Origin: Opitutales bacterium
GTDB lineage: Bacteria; Verrucomicrobiota; Verrucomicrobiia; Opitutales; UBA2995
Length of the DNA stretch: 64,000 bases
Direction: 5' to 3'
Assembly (NCBI GenBank): GCA_022824405.1
Contig: JAJDZZ010000047.1
Span: 32,577-96,576 of the forward strand
Shown here: in pieces, positions 33,001 to 41,942 of the stretch
Layout of the letters: each line of letters starts with the position of its first letter
Position numbering within the stretch: position 1 is the first letter of the stretch
Translations under genes and position numbers: made by a program
Notes under the pieces: model-generated
What the model was told of the DNA's origin: nothing
Databases searched by the model: none
Seen by the model: only the letters and a program-made list of their open reading frames with translations

Positions 33001-35254
33001 GTTCGATACGGCTCACTTTTTCGGAACCTTCCTTCATGGTCGCCCCATGGGCAATCCACCGGCGAATGGTCTCGTAATAATCCGACCCGATGTCGGTCAC
33101 CATTCCTCCTTCATGGGGAACCGCCGCCGTGGCTTTGAGGAGCATGAGCGAATCGTCCGGAGAAGCGAAGTTGACCCGACGAGCCGCATGGTCGTCACTG
33201 AAAGCGCGCACGTCGTTGAAGGCGTCATACCCGCGAAGGCTGAGCTTGAATCCATTTTTACCATCCTGAGAGCCATGGCAGGTTCCCGCATTGCAGCCCA
33301 AGCGGGACAATATGGGATTTACATCCACCACGAAGTCCGGTTCGTAGCCATCTTTCAATTCCTTGACTTCGACACTGGCGGTGTCCCGCAACCCGAGAAA
33401 ATGAGCCGTTACGGCGGTCCTCCCCCCGGAGAGAGGGCGAATAATGCCGCGATCCTCCACCTCGGCAATGGGACGGGTGACCTCCCATCGAACCAAGCGG
33501 GTAAGGTCCACCACTTCGCCCGATTCCAGTGTCCCGGTCACGAGAAGCTGGTTGTAGGCATTGGGGCCCTCAAGCGAGATGGCTGAAGGTGAAACGGATA
33601 GACGGGTCAAGCGCTCAACCTCCTCCGGACGCTCCTCCATAACCTTGGCTTGCCCTTTCTTCAAATTGACCGGATTTTCCGGGCGCTTGGGTTCGGCCTT
33701 GGCCAGCATGTCGGAATCGGTCACCTCCACCGGGATAAAGGTTTTGCCAAGTTTTCCGCTGGCCGCATCGAAAATCAAAATACGCCCGTCCGAAGTTCCG
33801 GCAACGTAGGATTTTGCATCCGGAGCAAAGGCGACGGAAAAGACCGGGGAGTCCACGTCGGTGGAATGCAGCAGATTGGCTCCCCGCGTATGGAAGGACT
33901 CAATCTCCGGCTCGATGTTCTTGCTGCCGTCCGGATTCCTCCGCGCCGTTTCAAAGAGCTTCTTCAATTCGGGGGTGATAGTGGCATCGTAATCCGAGGC
34001 ATAGAGGTTGATCTGGCCCTTTCCATTCAGACTGGATACCGCGGCAAAGGTCTTTCCATCCGGGGCAAAGGCCACACTCCAAATGCGTCCTTTCATAGGG
34101 GGATACTTCCGTATCAGATTGGCGTTGTCGCCGATCTTACGTTCCGTCTCGCGGTGCATGCGGTAAATTTGAGGCACTCCATCCGAACCTCCCATCAACA
34201 CGTGGTCCCAATGAGGATGGTTGTCGATGGCATTGATCCCACCCTTGAGCGCTCCCGGAGTAATGGAGGTGATGTTGTCGATAAACCGCTCCGTCTCCAC
34301 CTCCGTCAGCTTGGCCGACATGTCGCGACTCACCGATACGAGATGATCGCCTTCGACCGACCAGGCCGTGTCGAGGACCCAGTCGGTGTGACTGCCCATG
34401 AAGAATACTTCGTCCCCGCTCGAGACTTCGATGGCCCGCAAGGTGTGATCCGGCAGCCCGTAAGCCACGTATTTCCCATCGGGCGACCAACTGGCCCCAT
34501 AGGCCGTGTCGTATCCGACCGGTTTGGAAAACTTCAAGGAAGCCTTTTCCACATCCCAAATCTGGATTTCCCCCATGCGACCGGGCAGGCCCCCGGCAAC
34601 GGCCAACCATTTCCCATCCGGAGAAAAGCGGGCCGTTTCGATGCGCTCGGATAACCCGATCAAACGCGCCACCAATCCGGAACCATCCGCCTTATGAAGA
34701 AGAACTTCGTGAAATCCCGCCACCGCGATCAACTCCCCGTCGGGAGAGTAATCCAGCGAGGTCAATACCGGAGCTACCGCGTACTGGGGCGGATGGTCCG
34801 CGTCAAAACGTTGCCGCGCGTTCTCCGGAGTATCGTCCCGGGCTCCCTGCTCAATCCACTTGGTGACCAGGGCCAGTTCATAGGAAGTAAGCGGTTCGTC
34901 CTCTTCCGGCATCTCCGGACGATCGGCCCCCTCCTGCAGAGTGACCAGATCGATGAGGAAACTTTCTTCCGGTCTGTGCGCCACCACCACCGGTTCCCCG
35001 CCTTCCCCACCGGCAATCATCCTGGCCACGTCGGTCAGTACGTAGTCGCCCTTGGACTTGGCCGGCTGATGGCAACCGTGGCATTTGGCCTGGAAAATCG
35101 GGCGGACGTGCTCGTAATAACTCACGGGATCGGGCAATCCCTCGGAGCGTTCCTCCCCCCATCCCGATACGGAAAATACCAGGAAGACAACCGACCATGT
35201 AACCCCTCGAATCACCGAATCAACTAAAATTTTAACCGTAACATTTACCACCAA
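30044..35254 (-). CDS. Giant PSCyt1 - WD40 - Big - DUF1549 - DUF1553 multidomain protein
   Basis: A 1736-residue exported protein. A signal peptide lies at 1-33. The first c-type heme motif CHGCH (58-62) belongs to a PSCyt1 domain. WD40-like repeats run from about 160 to 505 (for example ARFSPDGKWLAVAGG), followed by a Big-type domain (about 550-632) and a second cytochrome-like domain with CNAGTCH (654-660), a C-x4-CH form. DUF1549 is about 845-1030 and has a third heme motif CNKCH (1004-1008). DUF1553 is about 1105-1345, then an inserted discoidin-like region, and the protein ends with the usual DUF1553 tail AWALINNSAFLFNY. It is paired with the DUF1501 gene downstream. This suggests a large periplasmic redox-linked complex; the substrate is unknown. 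Confidence 0.9.
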   Translation of the reverse strand: MVVNVTVKILVDSVIRGVTWSVVFLVFSVSGWGEERSEGLPDPVSYYEHVRPIFQAKCHGCHQPAKSKGDYVLTDVARMIAGGEGGEPVVVAHRPEESFLIDLVTLQEGADRPEMPEEDEPLTSYELALVTKWIEQGARDDTPENARQRFDADHPPQYAVAPVLTSLDYSPDGELIAVAGFHEVLLHKADGSGLVARLIGLSERIETARFSPDGKWLAVAGGLPGRMGEIQIWDVEKASLKFSKPVGYDTAYGASWSPDGKYVAYGLPDHTLRAIEVSSGDEVFFMGSHTDWVLDTAWSVEGDHLVSVSRDMSAKLTEVETERFIDNITSITPGALKGGINAIDNHPHWDHVLMGGSDGVPQIYRMHRETERKIGDNANLIRKYPPMKGRIWSVAFAPDGKTFAAVSSLNGKGQINLYASDYDATITPELKKLFETARRNPDGSKNIEPEIESFHTRGANLLHSTDVDSPVFSVAFAPDAKSYVAGTSDGRILIFDAASGKLGKTFIPVEVTDSDMLAKAEPKRPENPVNLKKGQAKVMEERPEEVERLTRLSVSPSAISLEGPNAYNQLLVTGTLESGEVVDLTRLVRWEVTRPIAEVEDRGIIRPLSGGRTAVTAHFLGLRDTASVEVKELKDGYEPDFVVDVNPILSRLGCNAGTCHGSQDGKNGFKLSLRGYDAFNDVRAFSDDHAARRVNFASPDDSLMLLKATAAVPHEGGMVTDIGSDYYETIRRWIAHGATMKEGSEKVSRIELEPQNPVIERIRANWQMRVIAHYPDGSQRDVTREAIIESGNTEVAVHDDFGLITTIRRGEAPILARYEGAYAATTLTVMGDRTGFAWKEPETWNRIDELVAAKWLRMKILPSELTRDEEFLRRVHLDLTGLPPKTETLISFLKDDRPSRQKRTEMIDRLIGSPEFVDHWANKWADMLQVNSKFLGKEGSELFRDWIRGQMEENVPYDEFVYSILTAEGSNKKNPPASYYKILRTPEELMENTTHLFLATRFNCNKCHDHPFERWNVDNYYQMAAFFSQVDLKRDKYHAPKATIGGTAVENAKPLYEIVWDRNEGEVTNILTGDVAQPAFPYPATAKELTSGGEADIAPSEPTRRERLAAWITAEDNQYFAKSYANRIWGYLTGTGIIEPIDDIRASNPPTNPELLDYLTDYFVDSGFNVRELMREICNSRTYQLSIRAHPYNEDDAINYSHGKARRLPAEVLFDSVYAVTGAQPHFPGAKPGMRAAQLADAQVDTKGGFLANLGRPPRESACECDRQNDVQLGAVMSLLSGASVAEAVGDPDNGIAELVTRESDDRSMIEKLYLRVLNRFPTQDEIDLVKDNWSLIERDHENLIARLAEMESDWVWRKAELETERFRAIARARADIKAYEPEFKAKKEATEKERKKRIAAAKKALWEFEWDELPSLQEAGIQAITLDRFWTLWSPQYPEEAEGDGKVDLIVNNDGSLLGSGELGNSVVYKMTFPVGATTISGFMLEALTDDILPGFGPGFNETGNFVVSEVEFSYSDSAATDPEDRIEVPLSEVAADYTEDGFSVEKIINGNPDRNDKAWAVGGQERRPHWARVKLEEPLSFDEKGGKVHVSVICRYSNGDYPLGKFRIYFTDAEDPLNLGLPEPIAAILSKAPSVREPEENAALYTWFKHRHPEYLSKRFDWVKANRPLPKDEKMESLKAALAKAERPVPKDPALVQLRSDVQYSTEQAANRRLTAAQDLAWALINNSAFLFNY

Positions 35255-35487
35255 AACCCTTTTGGGTAAAACCTTTAAATATTACCATAATCCCGGCCTT
35301 TTCAAGGCCTTTCTCCTTCCTGTTTTGGGGAACCACGGCAATGTAAATCGATGTCATTGTTTTTCATTTGACCCCTTCCGCTTCCATGGTCAAAAACTCT
35401 GTTTGAATCGATAGAACTACGAAGTACTGAACGGGTAAGAACCATCCGGTTTCACTTTTTCAGCCGAACCGACAAACCCTCCCGATT

Positions 35488-38400
35488 ATGAACGAATTAC
35501 GCCCTAAATTCATTTCATCTTTGATCTCAATTCTCGCTTTATTCTCCTTGGGCCTGGCTTCCTGCCTGCAGGCTCAGGATCTCGAAAGCGATGAGGAGAT
35601 ATATGAACTGAGCCTGTTTACGGTAGATGAATCCGACGTGGTCGGTTACGCGGCTTCCAGCACCCTGGCCGGCACGCGGATTAAAACCGATCTGAAAGAC
35701 CTGGGGGCCTCAATTTCCGTGGTGACGGAGGAATTCATAGAGGACGTGGCCGCGACGGATGCCCAAACTTTGCTATCCTATATTTCCAACGTCGAAGTGG
35801 GGGGGCATCAGGGAAATTTCTCCGGGGCGACGGACGTGGGATTCGGACGCTACCATCAAGTCGCCGCGAGGACCAATCCTCAGAATAACCAAAGAGTGAG
35901 GGGGTTACTGCATGCGGACTTGACCCGTGGTTACTTTCTAACGGATATCCCCTTTGACAGTTATAATACGGAGCGGGTCACCGTAAGCCGCGGACCCAAT
36001 TCGATTCTTTTCGGAATTGGGAGTCCAGGTGGGGTTATCAACAACGGAACCAAGCAAGCCGTTCAAAATGCTAATTTCGGCGAAATGAGTGTTCGCCTGG
36101 ATAACTATGGCAGTTGGCGTACTACGTTCGATTATAACAAATCGCTGATCAGAGATCGCCTTTCCCTGAGATTGGCCCTACTTGAAGAAAGTACGGATTA
36201 CAAGCAACAGCCGGCCTTCCAGGACCAATCGCGTTTTTATGCGACTCTCAACGCGGTCCTTTTTGAAGGCAATGGCAGTAGAACCACCTTGCGAGCAAAT
36301 GTTGAGGATGGAACACAGAATGGTTCTCCGGTTGAAGTAATCCCCGTTACCGTTGCCTACGACAACTGGTTCGAGCCTTGGCCGGCAAGTAATTCCCAGT
36401 ATACCGGGGTCAGCGCCCCTGCTCGGGTGATATCTCCCAGCGAGGGTGGAACATGGGAATTTCAGGACATTGAAGACACTCGGTTCCACGAAAAGGCCGG
36501 AAATAGAGCCAATGTAAACACGGATGCGCGCGCTTTGTCTTTTCGTCACGTAGGGGTGTTTTTCTCTGAAAGAGGCCAGGGCCCGAGTGTTGGAGGGGGA
36601 ACGGGATTGGGAGCCTATAATGGTTTAATTCCCTGGAGCGCCAGCCGGGACACCTATCGAAGCGCTGGACTGGTCGGCACCGCCGTGGCGGAAGGCATCG
36701 ATCCTGACACACCTATTAACCAATACCGGGATCTGAGATCAACCAGTCCGGCGGGTGAGAGCTTTGGCATAGGATTCGCGGCGAATACCTTGCAAAACCG
36801 TAACGTGTTCGACTTTTACAACCACTTGTACAGCAATGGACATGAAACCATTATACGGGACTTTAACGCCGTTAATTTTGCCTTGGAGCAAACCTTCTTC
36901 GATGGCGATCTCGGACTTGAATTCGCTTACGATTCGCAGACTTACAACACTTTTCAGGATTTTCCGTTTTCCGGAGGGCAAGGCACCAACCTGGCCGGTC
37001 CCTACGAGGTTTCCATCCATCTAACCAAGTATATCAGTACCGGCGCGTTAAATCCGAACGTGGGTCGGGCCATGACTTGGGTAAGGCAACCCAAGGTTCG
37101 CGACGATACCACGGATCGCGAAACCCTTCGAGCTACGGGTTTCTACGAATTCGACCTTACGGAAAACGATGGCTTCCTCAAATGGCTTGGGCGGCACCGT
37201 ATTACGGGATTGTACAACGATTACACCAAGGATACGTTCAACGTGACCGTAAGCGATATGACGGACAGTAACGAATTCAATATCGATTCGGCACAGCAGC
37301 ACACTTTGGGCGTAGGCCGCCGCGCAGTTAACCTGATCGTTTACACGAGTGACAGCTTGCTGGGCGTCAACTCTTTGGACGACGTGAGACTTCACCCACT
37401 TGATTTCATCCGGCCAAGAAATGGCGACAGTTTCTCTTTCGCCTGGGTCGATACCACCCCTGCAGGGAGTCTTAACGATGGAGTAGCCGGCGATCGCGCC
37501 GTTCACGTCAACAATGTGTTCGTCAGAAGCGTTCAAACTGCTGGAGGCATCAGTCAAACGAACATCGAAGCACAGGCTTTTACATGGCAAAGCTACTTTT
37601 TGGATGACCATATCGTAGCACTTTACGGTCGTCGGGAAGATGACACTTCAAACTTCGCAAGAAACACCGCTTCCGAAACAAGCGAGCCGCAGTTCTTTCC
37701 GGATAGAGTGTACAATCCTGCTTTCACCAAGCTATCTTCCACTCCAACTTATGAAGAATCCGGAACCACCCAATCTTGGAGTGTTATAGGTCGCGTCCCC
37801 GAAAATTTTCTTGGAAACTTCCCTTTCAATTTGCAGCTACATTGGGCATCGGCCGAGAACTTTAATCCGATCGGTTTGAGAAGCAACGCCTTGGGATCTC
37901 CCATTGGCCAGCCTTCCGGAACAACGGAAGAGTTAGGATTCACCATTTCCACGGATGACAACAAGTATTCCTTTAAATTCAATTGGTACGAAACGGAACT
38001 GGGAAACATCAGTGCCGGAGTCGGTACCAACCTGGCCAATTACGCGTTTGGAAGGATAAACAGACACCGGGATGCGGAATTGACGGGAATACCGATTCAG
38101 GACCAATTGGACCTCATTCCAAACAATGGAGGGGCCACCCACCCTATTCAATCCTATGAGGACTATTACACCGCAATGCTCGATGCGATTCCGTCCGAGC
38201 TATTGAACGTGGTTAATCCAAGGCGTGTGGATGTAACGGGAGATGGCGACTGGGATGAGTATCAGATTGACGCCATCCAGAACCTTCAAGCTACCCGCAG
38301 TCAGCTCGCCGAAGGATTCGAACTGGAATTTGTGGCCAATCCAACATCATCCTGGCGGATATTGGCCAATCTCAGCCAACAGGAAACTTCGTTTTCCAAC

Positions 38401-38964
38401 ACTGCTCCGTTGATGGGCAAAATAATCAACGACTTTGTTGCGGCAACCCGAGCCGCTCGATTGGACGAACTCCAAGATGATCCAACTTTCCAAGCAGATG
38501 AAGAATTCCACAGTGAAGGCTTGGGTCTGCTGCCGCTTCCCATCGTAGCGGCCCAAGCTCTGGATGGTACGGTCTCGAATGAGCAAAGAGAGTGGCGGTT
38601 AACTGGAGCTACCACCTACGAGTTTCAGGAAGGCGCTCTTAAAGGCTTTGGGGTTGGTGGCGCCATTCGCTGGGAGGATGAAGCCGCAACCGGTTACTTT
38701 CAGATCGTCGATCCGGAAATCGGAGTTATTCCCGATGTAAACAGGCCATTTTTTGACGATGGGCTATTCAGCGGAGACGCTTGGATTACTTACTCCCGAC
38801 CCATATGGCAGGGCAAAATCATTTGGCAAGGTCGGCTGAATGTCCGAAACCTGGTAGGTGAAAATGGAAACATTCCGGTCAAAACCAATCCCGATGGTCA
38901 GGTAGCCGTTATTCGCATTCCAAATCCCCGCACCATCTATTTGTCAAATTCATTTAATTTCTAG
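35488..38964 (+). CDS. TonB-dependent outer-membrane receptor
   Basis: A 1158-residue outer-membrane transporter. A signal peptide (LISILALFSLGLASCLQAQ, ending near residue 30) is followed by an acidic stretch and the ELSLFTVDESDVVGYAASS region, the place of the TonB box in verrucomicrobial receptors. The plug domain contains TRIKTDLKDLGASISVVTEE and TVSRGPNSILFGIGSPGGVI, a typical plug ending. The rest is a large beta-barrel ending in an aromatic residue (TIYLSNSFNF), the signal for outer-membrane insertion. It imports a ligand using TonB energy; the ligand cannot be named. It opens a same-strand locus that continues with exported proteins, a sugar-acid transporter and a fuconate dehydratase-like enzyme, so a carbohydrate ligand is likely. 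Confidence 0.93.
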   Translation: MNELRPKFISSLISILALFSLGLASCLQAQDLESDEEIYELSLFTVDESDVVGYAASSTLAGTRIKTDLKDLGASISVVTEEFIEDVAATDAQTLLSYISNVEVGGHQGNFSGATDVGFGRYHQVAARTNPQNNQRVRGLLHADLTRGYFLTDIPFDSYNTERVTVSRGPNSILFGIGSPGGVINNGTKQAVQNANFGEMSVRLDNYGSWRTTFDYNKSLIRDRLSLRLALLEESTDYKQQPAFQDQSRFYATLNAVLFEGNGSRTTLRANVEDGTQNGSPVEVIPVTVAYDNWFEPWPASNSQYTGVSAPARVISPSEGGTWEFQDIEDTRFHEKAGNRANVNTDARALSFRHVGVFFSERGQGPSVGGGTGLGAYNGLIPWSASRDTYRSAGLVGTAVAEGIDPDTPINQYRDLRSTSPAGESFGIGFAANTLQNRNVFDFYNHLYSNGHETIIRDFNAVNFALEQTFFDGDLGLEFAYDSQTYNTFQDFPFSGGQGTNLAGPYEVSIHLTKYISTGALNPNVGRAMTWVRQPKVRDDTTDRETLRATGFYEFDLTENDGFLKWLGRHRITGLYNDYTKDTFNVTVSDMTDSNEFNIDSAQQHTLGVGRRAVNLIVYTSDSLLGVNSLDDVRLHPLDFIRPRNGDSFSFAWVDTTPAGSLNDGVAGDRAVHVNNVFVRSVQTAGGISQTNIEAQAFTWQSYFLDDHIVALYGRREDDTSNFARNTASETSEPQFFPDRVYNPAFTKLSSTPTYEESGTTQSWSVIGRVPENFLGNFPFNLQLHWASAENFNPIGLRSNALGSPIGQPSGTTEELGFTISTDDNKYSFKFNWYETELGNISAGVGTNLANYAFGRINRHRDAELTGIPIQDQLDLIPNNGGATHPIQSYEDYYTAMLDAIPSELLNVVNPRRVDVTGDGDWDEYQIDAIQNLQATRSQLAEGFELEFVANPTSSWRILANLSQQETSFSNTAPLMGKIINDFVAATRAARLDELQDDPTFQADEEFHSEGLGLLPLPIVAAQALDGTVSNEQREWRLTGATTYEFQEGALKGFGVGGAIRWEDEAATGYFQIVDPEIGVIPDVNRPFFDDGLFSGDAWITYSRPIWQGKIIWQGRLNVRNLVGENGNIPVKTNPDGQVAVIRIPNPRTIYLSNSFNF

Positions 38965-38968
38965 CCTA

Positions 38969-40915
38969 TTGAAGGTCAGGCAGGCTATTTCCCTTGTATA
39001 CTGCACCGTCGTCACACTCGTGGCGGCGGTTGTCGTCCATGGTGTGGCCCCTGAAAGTGACCGGCAGGATGAACTGGGCCTGAAAGTTGTCACCTGCGAC
39101 TCCTTGCGGCAACCCCCGGCTTGGGCTCTGGCCGAACGCCACCTTATCGAAACCATCGATAGGGCAGGGGTTGAGTTCTACAACAAATACGTGTTACCGG
39201 ACGACACCCTGGAATGGAAAGAACGCTACGAGGGAGGGATGAATTCCTCGGACGACGCCTATGAGGCCTTTCGGGGTTTTTCCGTTCATACCGCCATGGG
39301 AGGCTCAGATGAACTCGATAAGCTGAATCGCCGGGTCTGGGATGGTATTACCCGGCAGTTCACCCGTTACGGGCAGATCTACCGGGGGTTCGATTCCAAC
39401 TGGGACTGGATGCATCATGGGGAAGGCTACATTACCCTTTACCCCATGGGCATGGTCGAACCGAACGATGAAAAAGTTCGCGATCGCTCCATCCGTTTTG
39501 CCGCCATGTATATCGGGGAAGATCCGGAAGCGCCCAATTGGGATCCGGAGTTGAAACTCATGCGTGCGGTCATGAACGGCAGTCGAGGTCCCAAAATGGA
39601 ATGGACAAAGCGAGACTGGATTCCGACCAATGCCAACCTCGTATATTACCCTCTGCCTTTTTTGGATATACCTGGAGTCGAGGCGACCACTGCCTGGATA
39701 AACGATCACCCGGACAACGACCAGTTCGCCAAGTTGGTGAAGGGAATGAGCGACCGTATGGCCAAGGGAGACGTGCCCATCAACCTCACGGCTACAGCGC
39801 TCATCGCCAACGCCTGGTTATACACAGGCGATGCCAAATACGTGCAATGGGTTAAGGATTACATCGGATCCTGGGAGGAACTGACCCGCCGCAACAACGG
39901 CATCACGCCCGATAACGTCGGCCTCTCGGGCAAGATCGGAGAATACACCGGTCACTGGTGGGGCGGTTATTACGGATGGGTCTGGCCGAGGGGAGGAACC
40001 GATATTGTTTATGCGGGGCTCACTGCGGCCAAGGTGGCAACCCTCATGACCGGCGATCTTCGCTATGCGGAGTTTCCTCGCAGCCAGATGACCGTCATGA
40101 GGAATCAGGGGCGGGTCGAAAATGGCCGGCATCTCGTTCCCATTCGTCACGATCATCGGGGTTGGTATCGTTTCGTTCCGGAAATTGCCTACCCCCATGT
40201 CAATTTATGGTACCTCTACCACAACGAAGAAGACTGGAAACACATCGAACGCCTGGCAGAAGCCCAATTGGCGGAATTCTCTGCCATAAGGGATCCCGAC
40301 CTTGCCTGGGCCTATTTTGTCAGGGGCCGAAACCCTGAATTCCCTCTTAAGGCATTCCAGGCGGATTTTGAATTCGTAGCCAGAAAGCTTGACTACATCC
40401 GCAACGAACACGGGGACCCGGAAACCTGGGTCGATAACAAGTGGATCATCTCCGATCCGGTTCGCATGGATAACCTCGTACGGCTGACAGTCGGAGCCAT
40501 GCCTATTCACAAACGTGGGGAGATGCTGCATGCACAGGTTCGGTATTTTGACGGAAATAGTAAACGACCCGGTCTTGCTCCCGACGTAGCCGCTCTGGTT
40601 ACACGCATCGAACGGGATTGGGTGGAGATCGAGATTGTAAACCTCAATCAGTTGGAATCGCGGCAGTTGGTTATCCAGGGCGGCACCTATGGCGAACATC
40701 AAATCAAGGCGGTCGAGTTCGATTCATTGCGCGATCTTCACAACGACAGATCCACCATCGATTCGGCCCCGGATCGGGTAGCGTCGAGGAAACGGGCAAC
40801 TATCGATGCACTGGCTTTCGTGGTCGATCTGGCCCCCGGTTCGGGTTCAACCTTCAAACTCCACTTGGACCGCTACGCAAATAAGGCGAGTTACACCTTC
40901 CCTTGGGATCGATAG
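38969..40915 (+). CDS. Exported protein of unknown family, possible polysaccharide lyase or hydrolase
   Basis: A 648-residue secreted protein that I do not recognise. The start is a TTG 4 nt after the TonB receptor stop; no other start gives the signal peptide (about residues 1-25, VYCTVVTLVAAVVVHG). The N-terminal two thirds is helical and rich in Trp and Tyr (for example SNWDWMHHGEGYITLYPMGM), with a GHWWGGYYGWVWPRGGTDIV stretch, like the alpha/alpha-toroid enzymes that cut polysaccharides. The C-terminal 150 residues are beta-rich and may bind carbohydrate. The location between a TonB receptor and a sugar-acid transporter supports a role in substrate breakdown. No catalytic residues can be assigned. 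Confidence 0.7.
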   Translation: MKVRQAISLVYCTVVTLVAAVVVHGVAPESDRQDELGLKVVTCDSLRQPPAWALAERHLIETIDRAGVEFYNKYVLPDDTLEWKERYEGGMNSSDDAYEAFRGFSVHTAMGGSDELDKLNRRVWDGITRQFTRYGQIYRGFDSNWDWMHHGEGYITLYPMGMVEPNDEKVRDRSIRFAAMYIGEDPEAPNWDPELKLMRAVMNGSRGPKMEWTKRDWIPTNANLVYYPLPFLDIPGVEATTAWINDHPDNDQFAKLVKGMSDRMAKGDVPINLTATALIANAWLYTGDAKYVQWVKDYIGSWEELTRRNNGITPDNVGLSGKIGEYTGHWWGGYYGWVWPRGGTDIVYAGLTAAKVATLMTGDLRYAEFPRSQMTVMRNQGRVENGRHLVPIRHDHRGWYRFVPEIAYPHVNLWYLYHNEEDWKHIERLAEAQLAEFSAIRDPDLAWAYFVRGRNPEFPLKAFQADFEFVARKLDYIRNEHGDPETWVDNKWIISDPVRMDNLVRLTVGAMPIHKRGEMLHAQVRYFDGNSKRPGLAPDVAALVTRIERDWVEIEIVNLNQLESRQLVIQGGTYGEHQIKAVEFDSLRDLHNDRSTIDSAPDRVASRKRATIDALAFVVDLAPGSGSTFKLHLDRYANKASYTFPWDR

Positions 40916-40917
40916 TC

Positions 40918-41904
40918 TTGATCAGGAAATTAACAGTTTTTATTCTCTCGACCTCATTTTGTCACTTTGCCTGGTCGCAAATGGGCTCCCCCGGTCACGG
41001 TGAAACACAGGCTATCGCTCTACACCCGACCAATCCGGATATAATTTATGCCGGCGCGGCCAAGGGACTTTGTAAAACGTTGAATGGCGGAAAGGACAAC
41101 TGGCCCACTTACGGACTGGATTCCTATTCCCCGAGAGCAATTGTCATCGGTAATTCAAACCCCGACCTGCTCTACGCCGGAACCTACGAAGTCGGAGTAT
41201 TCAAATCCGAAGATGGTGCGCTCAATTGGGAAGCGGTGAATAACGGCATTTCCGATCTGCGAATCCGGACCATGGTCATTCATCCGGAAAACGACCAGGT
41301 CGTGTATGCGGGAACTGCAGGCACCGGGGTTTTCAAAACCGTAAACGGCGGCGAGTCCTGGAAGGAAGTGAACCATGGTCTTATCGACAAAGTGATTCGC
41401 AGCCTGGTAATCGATCCCATAAATCCGGACACCCTGTATGCCGGAACCTGGCACGGGGTATACAAAACCGCCGATGGGGCCGAAAACTGGTCTGCCGATC
41501 CCGGAGGTCTTTACGACGTGGATGTACGAATCCTCGCTTTGGACCCAACCAATCCGAATATCCTTTATGCGGGGACTCAGCCACGGGGCGTTTTCCGGAG
41601 TGAGGACGCAGGTAAAACCTGGGTGAGCGGCGCTCAACCTCTCACTGAGTTTATCGAATCCATGGCTGTGGACCCGGCCAACCCTTCTCACGTATACGTG
41701 GGAACTAAAGCCGGTGTATTCGTAAGCCTGGACAAAGCAGATACGTTCGCCTCGGCCGGTCTACGCTGGTCTAATCATGCCTGGACCCTGGTCTTTGATC
41801 CCAAGACGGATCCTCCGACACTTTACTATGGAGGCGTCGGCGGTGTATTGAAGACCACAACCCGTGGTTTTCAGTGGGAAGTGACCGGCCCGGTGAGACC
41901 CTGA
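40918..41904 (+). CDS. Secreted seven-repeat Asp-box (BNR-like) beta-propeller protein
   Basis: A 328-residue exported protein. The TTG at 40918 is chosen over the TTG at 40903 because it lies just after the upstream stop and begins a good signal peptide (MIRKLTVFILSTSFCHFAWS). The mature part has seven repeats of about 43 residues, each with an N-P-D-x-L-Y-A-G strand followed by an Asp-box-like loop (SEDGALNWE, NGGESWKEV, ADGAENWSA). This is the pattern of sialidase-like and photosystem-assembly-like propellers. Such folds bind ligands or act as glycosidases; the sialidase Arg triad is not visible, so a binding or scaffold role is more likely. It is followed by the tricarboxylate-type transporter genes. 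Confidence 0.8.
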   Translation: MIRKLTVFILSTSFCHFAWSQMGSPGHGETQAIALHPTNPDIIYAGAAKGLCKTLNGGKDNWPTYGLDSYSPRAIVIGNSNPDLLYAGTYEVGVFKSEDGALNWEAVNNGISDLRIRTMVIHPENDQVVYAGTAGTGVFKTVNGGESWKEVNHGLIDKVIRSLVIDPINPDTLYAGTWHGVYKTADGAENWSADPGGLYDVDVRILALDPTNPNILYAGTQPRGVFRSEDAGKTWVSGAQPLTEFIESMAVDPANPSHVYVGTKAGVFVSLDKADTFASAGLRWSNHAWTLVFDPKTDPPTLYYGGVGGVLKTTTRGFQWEVTGPVRP

Positions 41905-41942
41905 AATAGTCGGTCAAAGAATAGGAACCCCGGGGTTTTCCA

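Noticed and set aside
32498..33586. Long plus-strand open frame of 362 codons
   Set aside because: It is antisense to the giant DUF1549/DUF1553 gene and looks like a codon-bias shadow.
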